Under the pieces are notes generated by a model, which ran no database searches, was not told where the DNA came from, and was given only the letters and a program-made list of their open reading frames with translations. DNA of 64,000 nt from Fibrobacterota bacterium. Lineage in GTDB: Bacteria > Fibrobacterota > Fibrobacteria > UBA11236. Location: assembly GCA_028287465.1 (NCBI GenBank), contig JAQBPO010000076.1, positions 62,001 through 126,000 on the forward strand, read 5' to 3'. Shown here one piece after another: positions 1 to 7,961 of this stretch. The first letter of the stretch is position 1. Every line of letters begins with the position of its first letter. A program made the position numbers and the translations under genes.

Positions 1-44
1 GCCTTCAAATCGACTTACGGTCCGGGGAATGGTACCCTTTCGCC

Positions 45-659
45 ATGGCAATACCCTATCAGGAAACCTGGAATTTCGAGTCCCTGGAACGCATCGGCGG
101 GCATCCCGCGAGTCCGGACGGTTCCCCGGAAATCATCCAGACCGATCGCGGTCCGGCCCTGTTCCTCGACGGCATCGGGGACCGGCTGTTGGTGCGGGGA
201 AATCCCCTCAAGGATGCCGCCGCGTTCACGGTCGAGATCCTCTTCAAACCGGGTGCGGGCCCGAACCGGGCCAACGAGCCGCGCTTCCTCCATATCCAGG
301 ATCCGGACGATCCGCAATCCAAACGGCTCATGGTGGAAATCCGCGTCAATGAGCAGGCGCGCTGGTCCCTGGACGCCTTCCTGCTCACGGACGCAGGGGA
401 CAAGGCCCTGCTCGATCTGGGAAAGACCCATCCCACGGACGTGTGGGCGCATGCGGCGGTGACTTACGATGGAAGGGCCCTTAGGACCTACGTGAACGGC
501 GTGGAGGAATTGAGCGGGCCCCTAGCGCACGAGGCGCGCATCCTGGATCCGGGCGCGATCGTTTCCGTCGGATCCCGGATGAACAAGGTCCATTGGCTGT
601 TCGGGACCATCCATTCGATCCGGTTCACCCACGCCGCGCTGACGGTGTTCCAGGCCTGA
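45..659 (+). CDS. Stand-alone LamG/concanavalin A-like jelly-roll protein
   Basis: The 204-residue product is essentially one LamG-type beta-sandwich domain. It contains the typical pattern of a ligand-facing FDGIGDRL-like strand (here FLDGIGDRLLV near residue 46), a WAHAAVTYDG strand near residue 140 and a YVNG turn, as in the LamG_3 family. No signal peptide or transmembrane segment is visible, so it is probably cytoplasmic or part of a non-classical export route. The reading frame stays open to the left edge of the window, so a longer protein cannot be excluded. The ATG at 45 fits other stand-alone LamG proteins that begin just before an ETWNF-like strand. The ligand and function are unknown. 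Confidence 0.72.
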   Translation: MAIPYQETWNFESLERIGGHPASPDGSPEIIQTDRGPALFLDGIGDRLLVRGNPLKDAAAFTVEILFKPGAGPNRANEPRFLHIQDPDDPQSKRLMVEIRVNEQARWSLDAFLLTDAGDKALLDLGKTHPTDVWAHAAVTYDGRALRTYVNGVEELSGPLAHEARILDPGAIVSVGSRMNKVHWLFGTIHSIRFTHAALTVFQA

Positions 660-721
660 GGCCCTGGACCACCTGACCTTCGGCTACCCCTACGCGGGGC
701 AACCGCAGGGCGGTAATGGCT

Positions 722-1549
722 TTAAGGCGCGGGTTGCACGATGGCGTTCGCGTCCAGCACGACCGCCGTCTGCGCCAGCAGTCTGCCGTTGACCGTGGCC
801 CCGGTGCGCATGGTAATGGAGGTCTGGCTGAGCTCGATGCCTTCGAAGTGCGAAGTGGTCCCGTGTTCGGCCGCGCCGGCGACCTGCCAGAAGATATTCT
901 TGGCCAAGGCGCCGCCTTTCAGGATGACCTTGGCCGAGGAGGCCTGGGTCAGGTTGCCGGCGACCTGGAAAATCCAGACATCGTTCGGCCCGCCCGACAA
1001 GGTGACGTCCGTGGAAATCAGGACCGTCGTGCCCCATTTGTAGACCGCGGGCGCGAGCGTCCGGCCGCCGATGCTGCCGGCGCCCAGTTCGATATAGTCC
1101 GGGGCGCGTCCCGCCGCATCGGTAAAGGCCGTCATCATGTTGGAGACCGCCGTGGTCAGGTTGGCCGGGGTCGGGGAATCGAAGTCGGCGGCATAGACCT
1201 TGCCGGTAATCAAGGCCGAGGTCGAAAAGGTGGAGGGAGGGGCGAGGAGGGAGAATCCCGTGATGAAACTGGCGGCCGCGGGGCTCACGCCCACGTCCCC
1301 GGTAACGACCGTGGTACCCGTGGTCGAGACCGCGCTTTTCGCCAGGATCACGAAATCGCCGGACTTTCCGAGCAGGACGGGGGCGGGCCCCTTTCCCATA
1401 CCGGCCAAACCGGTCCCGGGACCGGGCTTGGTCGGCTCGGAGACGGAATCGTTCGCGTCGCTGACGCATCCGATCATGGAGGCGCCCAACATCAGGGCCA
1501 GGGCCATCATCACCGATAGCGACGGACTTTTCGAAATCAAGTTTTTCAT
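722..1549 (-). CDS. Ice-binding-like lipoprotein (DUF3494)
   Basis: The 275-residue product starts with a lipoprotein signal (hydrophobic stretch ending in MIGC, about residue 28) and is then almost entirely a DUF3494 ice-binding-like domain. The domain begins near GDFVILAKSAVSTTG (residue 64) and ends near ANAIVQP at the C-terminus. DUF3494 proteins form a discontinuous beta-solenoid; several bind ice and others act as adhesins. The start is preceded by AAGGAT at good spacing. The gene lies 28 bases downstream of a second DUF3494 gene with the same orientation and strong similarity, so the two look like a tandem duplication and probably one transcript. Family assignment is firm; ice binding itself is inference. 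Confidence 0.85.
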   Translation of the reverse strand: MKNLISKSPSLSVMMALALMLGASMIGCVSDANDSVSEPTKPGPGTGLAGMGKGPAPVLLGKSGDFVILAKSAVSTTGTTVVTGDVGVSPAAASFITGFSLLAPPSTFSTSALITGKVYAADFDSPTPANLTTAVSNMMTAFTDAAGRAPDYIELGAGSIGGRTLAPAVYKWGTTVLISTDVTLSGGPNDVWIFQVAGNLTQASSAKVILKGGALAKNIFWQVAGAAEHGTTSHFEGIELSQTSITMRTGATVNGRLLAQTAVVLDANAIVQPAP

Positions 1550-1577
1550 GTGAGTATCCTTAATTCGTGGTGAAGAA

Positions 1578-3428
1578 TCATTTTACCTGGTACAGGAATC
1601 CGTTCACGGGAGCCAACGAAGCGGGTACCGTGGCTTTGGATTCGCCTGCGGGAACGACGAGGCGATGCTTGAGCGAGCCGCTTGTGCCGAATATCGAAAC
1701 CGTCCGCGAAAACGGGGAAAGGCCCAGGTCAAGCGCAAGCCCGGATCCGGACCGGACGATGCGGATGCCGCGGGCCCCGGATGCCAGCAAAGGATCGATG
1801 GAGGTCACGGCGAAATTGAAATCGACCAGTACCGTCGCGCCGGAAGCGACGATGATGTTCTCACGCGTAGACGTTCCGTTGGCGCTTATCACCGTGATCC
1901 AGTAGTTGGGGGTTCCCGGAACGATGCTGTCGAAAACATACGCTCCGGAAGCGTTGGTCCGGGCGCTGTCGAGAATGGCTCCCGTCGCCGAGCCGCGCCT
2001 CAGCAATACCAGGGCGTTTACGATGGGTTTGTCCGCTTTGTCCTTCACGGTTCCCTTCAGTTTCCCGGGCACCTTGAGCACGAGTTGCAGGGTAACCGAC
2101 TTGGGCGTTCCCGCGATGACGGCGACCGTGGCCGTGGTCGGGAAGTAGTCCGGCGCGCTCGCCGTGACCGAATAGTTGTCGGCGGCGGTCAAGTGGTCGA
2201 ACATGTATTTCGCCGTGGAATCCACCTTGACGCTCTCCACCCGGAAGGAGCCTCTCCACAAGACCAAGGTCGCGCCCGGAAGAAGCGCTCCATCCTTGGA
2301 TTTCTTGACCGTGACCGTAAGGGTGGCGGCCGAGGCGAAGGAGAAGTTCACCGTGGCGGTCTGGGTCGGGGAGGTGATGGAGACCTGGGACGTAAGCGTT
2401 CCGAATCCGGCCTTGGCGGCTTGGACCTGCTTGGCCCCCACGCCGACCTGGGTCAAAGCATAGGCTCCCAGGGAATCCGAGGTGGTGGAATCGATGCGGG
2501 TTTCCCCGGAGAGCAGGACTATTTTGGCGCCGGCTACGGGAGTCGAGCCACCGGAGGTCACGACTCCGGAAATGACGGCCGCGCCCTGGGCCTCGGACAT
2601 GTCCGGTTGCACCACGGTATTGGCATCCAGGACCACGGCGGTCTGGGCCAATAGCCTTCCGTTCACCGTGGCGCCCGTCTTCAAGATGATAGCGGTCTGG
2701 GAAAGCAGGATGCCTTCAAAGTGCGTGGTCGTTTCATGGGTCGCGGCGCCGGCCACCTGCCAGAAGATGTTCTTGGGCAAAGCGCCGCCATGGAGGGTGA
2801 TTTTGACGCCGGAATTCTGGGTAAGGTTGCCGGCGATCTGGAAGATCCAGACATCGTACGGTCCTCCCGAGAGGGTAAGGTCGGACGGGATGAGGAGGTC
2901 CGTGCTCCACTTATATACCGCGGGCGCCAGCGTCATGCCGCCGATGTCCCCCGCGCCCAGTTCCGTATAGTCCGGAGCCCGGCTGGCGGCATCGGTATAG
3001 GCCGTCATCATGTCCTCCACGGCCGTGGTCAGATTGGCCGGAGTCGGAGAATCGTAGTCGGAGGCGTATACTTTTCCGATTACCGTCGCCGAGGTCGAAT
3101 AGGTGCTGGGCGGCGCGTTCAGTGAGAATCCGGTGATATAACTGGCGGCTACGGGGCTCGCGCCGATATTCCCGGTAATGGACGTGGTACCCGTCGTGGA
3201 GATTCCGGTTTTGGCGAGAATCGCGTACTCGCCCGCCTTGCCGAGCATGACGGGAGAGGGACCTTTTCCCGCGCCGGAAAGACCGGTGCCCGGACCCGGA
3301 TTGGTGGTATCGGAAACCAGGTTGCCGGATCCCGGGCGTCCGTAGCTTGCGCCGGTCATAAGAACATTCAACACCAAGGCCGCGATTATGGCGCCCCTCG
3401 ACGAAGTCCGAATCATACGACTTTTCAT
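1578..3428 (-). CDS. Secreted DUF3494 ice-binding-like protein with carboxypeptidase-regulatory-like repeats
   Basis: From the ATG at 3428 (GAGGAT ribosome-binding site nine bases upstream) the product has 616 residues: a signal peptide, a DUF3494 domain starting near GEYAILAKTGIS and ending near ANTVVQP, then three carboxypeptidase-regulatory-like beta-sandwich repeats (AAVISGVV, TLTVTVKKS and KLKGTVKDK starts). It ends in a short beta-rich domain finishing in GFLYQVK that resembles a sorting domain. A longer reading frame reaches 3494 but begins with a charged, unlikely leader. The repeats would act as a stalk that holds the ice-binding-like domain away from the cell. It is the larger paralogue of the gene just downstream. 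Confidence 0.84.
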   Translation of the reverse strand: MKSRMIRTSSRGAIIAALVLNVLMTGASYGRPGSGNLVSDTTNPGPGTGLSGAGKGPSPVMLGKAGEYAILAKTGISTTGTTSITGNIGASPVAASYITGFSLNAPPSTYSTSATVIGKVYASDYDSPTPANLTTAVEDMMTAYTDAASRAPDYTELGAGDIGGMTLAPAVYKWSTDLLIPSDLTLSGGPYDVWIFQIAGNLTQNSGVKITLHGGALPKNIFWQVAGAATHETTTHFEGILLSQTAIILKTGATVNGRLLAQTAVVLDANTVVQPDMSEAQGAAVISGVVTSGGSTPVAGAKIVLLSGETRIDSTTSDSLGAYALTQVGVGAKQVQAAKAGFGTLTSQVSITSPTQTATVNFSFASAATLTVTVKKSKDGALLPGATLVLWRGSFRVESVKVDSTAKYMFDHLTAADNYSVTASAPDYFPTTATVAVIAGTPKSVTLQLVLKVPGKLKGTVKDKADKPIVNALVLLRRGSATGAILDSARTNASGAYVFDSIVPGTPNYWITVISANGTSTRENIIVASGATVLVDFNFAVTSIDPLLASGARGIRIVRSGSGLALDLGLSPFSRTVSIFGTSGSLKHRLVVPAGESKATVPASLAPVNGFLYQVK

Positions 3429-3624
3429 GGGAACATCCTCTTTATCCGGAGCATGGGTTTTAACCTCAGCACTGCGCCTCGTGCTGATCTGCAATAACGG
3501 GGATACGGGAGGATCGGCAAGGAAAATCTTTTAAGGCCCAAACGAGCCTGATTGGAGCACATTAATGGATCGGTGAGCGGCCCATAAACGCTTATGCCGC
3601 TATAACCACTACCAGCCGAGGCGC

Positions 3625-6555
3625 CTAGTTCGGGTTCAGATCCTGGACGGTCAGCTTGGAGACGACCGCGTTGTTATGGGAGGTGAGGGCGACGCCTATA
3701 TACACGGACACGGCCATGGGAATGGTTTTGGATCCGACCTGGGTCCAGGTCGTCCCGTTGTCCGATACATAACCCGTGAACGAAGATCCCACCCGGGTGA
3801 TCCGGACCCATTTGGGAACGGTTGCCGCGGTCGTGATTGAAGCGGAGACCGCGCCGGATCCGATCCGGGATTGGAAGGTCGCGCCGCTGGCGGGAGTGAC
3901 TGCCATGAAGGCATTGCTGGAGCCGGCCGAAAGGCTTTCGCGGATCATGACGCCGGCCTTGGCCCAGGCATTGGTGTTCTGGAGCGACGTCACCTTGGCG
4001 ATCAATTGGGCGTTCCCGTTCACGGGGAAATACACGAAGCGGAAGGCGTCGGCCGCGCCCCAGATGTCCGCTCCGGACGCGTTCACGGTCAGTACCCCAT
4101 TGGTGATCGACGCATCGCCCGCGGGCCCTACGCTCCCGACGTTGCGGCTCACCCAAGGCGAAGGGAGCCGGGTGGAGGGAACCACGGTGGCATTGGCGAA
4201 TCCGGCCGTGGTGGATAAGGCGTTGTTATGGCTGGTCACGGCGATCCCGGCGAAGACGTTCGCGGCCATGGGCAGGGAGACGGGCGCGCCGAGCACGGTC
4301 CAGAGCGATCCATCGGCGGAAGTCGAGGCGGTGATGACATCGGCGTTGCGGGAAAGCTTCACCCAGAGGGGCGCCGCGGCGGCCCGCTTGACGTTCACCG
4401 TGGCTCCGCCCGTGGCCGCGCGGGTCTGGAAGTCCGCCTGGCCCCCGGCCATCAGGCCCATGAAGGCATTCCTGGATCCCGAGAGGAGGGATTCCCGGAT
4501 CATGACGCCGGCCTTGGCGGCGCTGTTGGTATTGGCCAGGGTCAGGAGTTTCGCGGTCACTTCGCCGTTCCCGTTGAGGGGCAGGTAGGTGAAGCGGAAT
4601 CCATCGGATGTCCCCCAGATGTCCGCTCCCGAAGCCTGCACGGACAGATCCTGCTCGCCGAACCGGGACAGGGATCCGGGCAGGGCGGTATTCCCGATAT
4701 CCTGGCTGGTCCAGCCGACCGGACCTGGAAGGGATTGGTATTGGCTCCAGGGATGGACGGGTATTCCGCCCGCCGCGAAATCCACGCGGTAGGTCGCGGC
4801 CATCGGATTGGATCCCGCGGGCGCGGTCCATTGGAAAGGCGAGGCGGAATTGGAGGCGATGGACCCGGCTTCGCCGAAGCCCGAGATCCAGAAATGCGTG
4901 GTCAGGCCGGTCCTGCCGGCCAGGGCCGCGGGAACGGCCGGGACGGGGAACAGGAAACGATTGGCCGAGGAGGCCGCGGCCGGGGCGGGCGTGAAGGTGA
5001 CCGGGGCGAGATCGCCGGCCATGGGATAAGCGTACCCTTTGGCGATATCCAGTTCGTACGCGCCGGGTACCCCATAGGCATAGAGGCAGGCGATGGTCCT
5101 GCCGGCGGGAAGATCCACCTGGGCCGTGGTCAGGTCGCCGGGATAGACATGTTCCGCATGGAACTCGGCGCCGGTCACGGGATTCCGCAGTTGGAGATAG
5201 CCGTCGAAAATGCCTTTGGAAATGAGGGTGATGCGGACGGCGTCCGGTGCGGGCAGGTCGAACCGGAGGCAATCGATGTCCTGATCCGAAGTCGTGGGAA
5301 CGTTACCGGTGACGCGGACGGGATAGGGCACCGTAAGGGCGTTCAGGGGATCGTGCGGGTATTCCGCCGTCTCCTTGACGAGAGGATCATCCTTGACCCC
5401 GTCGCAATCGTCATCCGTTCCGTTCAGGGTTTCGACGGCGCCGGGGCGGATGGCCGCCGAAGCGTCGTTGCAATCGTGACGGAGCCGGGTATAGCCGTCG
5501 AAATCCGCGTCCGCGCAGAATGCCGAGGCGGCGCCGTACCGGGCCAGGCGGCCGCGCAGGGCGGATCCCACCGGCCAGTTCAATTGATCGAAAAAGCAGG
5601 ACAGGTCCGCTTTCAGGGTCATGGCGAGGGATTCGGCGAAGAACTCCTCCTTATCCAGATCGGAAACGGGAGGCGAGGCCCGTTGGGACAACAAGGTCCG
5701 GACATTGGCCAGCCAGGGGGTGATGGCGGCCGAACCGTATAGCTCCACGATCCGCATGACCAGACCGCCCTGGCCGCCCATGGCGACCCCGGTCTGATCG
5801 ACGATTCCATCGGGGTCGCAATCGCCGGCGCTGATGCATCGGCTCCAGGACGCGCCCGCGAAGGTTTCATACGGCTCGAAGACCTTGCGCATGCGCCAGC
5901 GGAAGAAATCCGGAGCGTTCATGCCTTCGAAGGAGAGGCCCAGGTAGAGCTTGACGTAGTTGTCGAAGAACATGGTCCAGGAATGCTGGATGTCCGGGCC
6001 GGAATACAGGATGCCGCTGTAGTTGTCGTAATTATGCCCCATCTCATGGATCACGAAGAACAGGTAGTCCGGGAGGTAAAGGACGTCACGGTTCAGTTCG
6101 ATCCCCTTGGATCCGATCCAGCCGCAACCCGCCCCGCAGGTCGAATCGATGATCGCCACCTGGAGCAGGCCGGCTCCGGCCGGTTCCACGCCGACCAGGG
6201 TCCTATAGGCTTCATAGACGATATCCTGCTCATCGATGATCTTGCGTACACGGGCGATGCCCACGGCGTCCAGATCGGCTTGCCGCAGGACCAGGGCCGT
6301 GTACCTTCCGTTGAACTGGCGCATGGGGAGGGCCGGTCCCTTCCACGCGGCGTACGAAAAGGCGCCGCCGTCGGGAATATCCGCCGCTGCCGCCGCGGCC
6401 ATGGCCGGGGCGGTGCGGGAAGGCTTGGCGGCGGTAAGGAAATCTTCCGAGGTCCCCAGGGATTCCCAGGACGGTCCGCTCCGCGCGCCGGAATCCGGCG
6501 CCGCGATCAGCAGGGATGAAAAGGCCAAGGCCGGGAGAAGGATTCTTTTGATCAT
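3625..6555 (-). CDS. Large secreted zinc metallopeptidase with MopE-like motif and twin C-terminal domains
   Basis: The 976-residue product has a signal peptide, then a zincin-like catalytic region with HEMGH at residues 170-174, the first two zinc ligands and the catalytic glutamate. Four cysteine-rich residues precede it (TCGAGCGW). A calcium-binding MopE-like stretch follows (DADFDGYT, then DDDCDG), then a pre-peptidase-like beta-domain, and finally two related domains of about 170 residues, each with SGADIWG and AKAGVMIRESL, a signature of DUF1349-like jelly rolls. It probably digests external protein or binds glycans near a substrate surface. The ATG at 6555 has GGAG six bases upstream; the TTG at 6567 is less likely. 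The third zinc ligand was not located with certainty. Confidence 0.8.
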   Translation of the reverse strand: MIKRILLPALAFSSLLIAAPDSGARSGPSWESLGTSEDFLTAAKPSRTAPAMAAAAAADIPDGGAFSYAAWKGPALPMRQFNGRYTALVLRQADLDAVGIARVRKIIDEQDIVYEAYRTLVGVEPAGAGLLQVAIIDSTCGAGCGWIGSKGIELNRDVLYLPDYLFFVIHEMGHNYDNYSGILYSGPDIQHSWTMFFDNYVKLYLGLSFEGMNAPDFFRWRMRKVFEPYETFAGASWSRCISAGDCDPDGIVDQTGVAMGGQGGLVMRIVELYGSAAITPWLANVRTLLSQRASPPVSDLDKEEFFAESLAMTLKADLSCFFDQLNWPVGSALRGRLARYGAASAFCADADFDGYTRLRHDCNDASAAIRPGAVETLNGTDDDCDGVKDDPLVKETAEYPHDPLNALTVPYPVRVTGNVPTTSDQDIDCLRFDLPAPDAVRITLISKGIFDGYLQLRNPVTGAEFHAEHVYPGDLTTAQVDLPAGRTIACLYAYGVPGAYELDIAKGYAYPMAGDLAPVTFTPAPAAASSANRFLFPVPAVPAALAGRTGLTTHFWISGFGEAGSIASNSASPFQWTAPAGSNPMAATYRVDFAAGGIPVHPWSQYQSLPGPVGWTSQDIGNTALPGSLSRFGEQDLSVQASGADIWGTSDGFRFTYLPLNGNGEVTAKLLTLANTNSAAKAGVMIRESLLSGSRNAFMGLMAGGQADFQTRAATGGATVNVKRAAAAPLWVKLSRNADVITASTSADGSLWTVLGAPVSLPMAANVFAGIAVTSHNNALSTTAGFANATVVPSTRLPSPWVSRNVGSVGPAGDASITNGVLTVNASGADIWGAADAFRFVYFPVNGNAQLIAKVTSLQNTNAWAKAGVMIRESLSAGSSNAFMAVTPASGATFQSRIGSGAVSASITTAATVPKWVRITRVGSSFTGYVSDNGTTWTQVGSKTIPMAVSVYIGVALTSHNNAVVSKLTVQDLNPN

Positions 6556-6774
6556 GTCGGACTCCAAACGGATTCGGGAAGTTGTGGAAACTTAAGCGTA
6601 TGTCGGGGGAGCCGCGTGATCCCCGGCATAATTCCGGTGACATGCGTTTCACCACTTGTTCCCTGATTTCAATCGAGCCGATAAGTGCGAAGTTTCAGCC
6701 TGACCGGGCCATTGTCCCGTGCGCGTTTCCCGCGCCACCCTTATATTCCCCTGTATATGGCGGCTGGACCGGGC

Positions 6775-7671
6775 ATGCGTTTTATCGGACTTATGGCCTG
6801 GGCGGCCTGTGCGGCTTGCGCGGCCTTCTCCGCGCCATCCACGGCCTCCTCCACGGCCCTGGATCCGTCCCTGCCTCCCGGCGGCAATTTCGCCTTGTCC
6901 AGCTGGAAGCTGCAGCTTCCCGTGGCATCCGGCGGTAGCGTCCAGGAAATAAAATCCACTGACCTGGTGGCAGGATATTCTTCCAACTGGTTCTCCACGG
7001 CCGCGGACGGTTCCATGTCATTCTGGTGTCCCGTTACGGGCGGCACCACGGAGAATAGCCATTACCCGCGTTCCGAACTCCGGGAAATGTGGACCGGCGG
7101 CGATTGGACCTTCACCGGCCGGCATGTCCTGACGGCCAAATGCCGGGTCACCAAGGTGCCGGACAATGGCCGGGTCATCATCGGCCAGATCCACGGGCAT
7201 CTGGACGGCTCGGAGATCATCAAGCTCTATTGGGACAACGGTTCCCTCCGCGCGGCGGTGGAACCGGATCGAAGCAGCGAAATCTCCCTGGCGCTCGGGT
7301 CCAACAGGCTGGGAGATACCGTGGAGTACCGGCTGGAAATGCAGGACGGGAAACTCAAGGTCACGGCCGGAACCAAGACGGTAACATACGACTATACCGG
7401 CTCCACATGGAAGACCGACACCTACTATTTCAAGGCCGGCGCCTATGTCCAGGACAATACCGGAACCAGCGCCGTCGGGGGACAGGTGCAGTTCTACCAG
7501 TTGGGGATCGAGCACAATGGCCAGACGGTTCGGATAGCCGATCCGGGCCGGGGCATCCGCATCCTGTTTCCCGATGCGGAGTCGGACGGGGCTTCTATCG
7601 CCCGGGACCTCAAGGGTCGCGTTCGGGATTTCGCGGCTTTTCGGCGCGAAATCGGGCGATTTATGCCATGA
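6775..7671 (+). CDS. Polysaccharide lyase family 7 (alginate lyase)
   Basis: The 298-residue product carries the three PL7 signatures: RSELRE at residues 99-104, QIH at 138-140 and YFKAGAYVQ at 218-226. These hold the arginine, glutamine, histidine and tyrosine residues used for beta-elimination in alginate lyases. A signal peptide of about 20 residues precedes the domain. About 50 residues follow it and look like a short C-terminal tail (IRILFPDAESDG onward) related to the sorting-like tails seen elsewhere in the window. The start at 6775 is chosen because it gives the best signal peptide; 6757 is possible. A TATATT element lies at 6742-6747. The precise uronate preference cannot be read from sequence. 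Confidence 0.88.
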   Translation: MRFIGLMAWAACAACAAFSAPSTASSTALDPSLPPGGNFALSSWKLQLPVASGGSVQEIKSTDLVAGYSSNWFSTAADGSMSFWCPVTGGTTENSHYPRSELREMWTGGDWTFTGRHVLTAKCRVTKVPDNGRVIIGQIHGHLDGSEIIKLYWDNGSLRAAVEPDRSSEISLALGSNRLGDTVEYRLEMQDGKLKVTAGTKTVTYDYTGSTWKTDTYYFKAGAYVQDNTGTSAVGGQVQFYQLGIEHNGQTVRIADPGRGIRILFPDAESDGASIARDLKGRVRDFAAFRREIGRFMP

Positions 7672-7781
7672 AAGGCCGGAAAGGGCGGCTTCCCGGAAGG
7701 CCGGCGCCGAGGTTTGCTAACTTGTCCTTACCCCGGATACCAATGCGGACCGGGTCCCGGTCCCTTTTAGGAGCAGTTGAA

Positions 7782-7958
7782 ATGGTCGACAAGAAACCCG
7801 ATGGAAAAGCGCCGGATGGCGCGCAACAGGCGGCGGAGAAGAAGAAAAAGCAGAAGCCCTCGATCGATCCCGCCCAGCGGGGACCCGGCGGATTCGACCG
7901 CTCGCAATTGAGGGGCAAGGCGCCGATCTTCAGGACGTTGAAGAAGTCGGGACGCTGA
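7782..7958 (+). CDS. Small basic lysine-rich protein of unknown function
   Basis: This 58-residue reading frame has a clear AGGAG ribosome-binding site eight bases before the ATG. The product is very rich in lysine, proline and glutamine (AEKKKKQKPS in the middle) with no hydrophobic core, so it is probably disordered and may bind nucleic acid or ribosomes. No family is recognised. Its stop codon lies three bases from the stop codon of the convergent TonB-dependent receptor gene. The strong ribosome-binding site and its own upstream gap after the lyase gene support a real gene. Confidence 0.6.
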   Translation: MVDKKPDGKAPDGAQQAAEKKKKQKPSIDPAQRGPGGFDRSQLRGKAPIFRTLKKSGR

Positions 7959-7961
7959 TCC

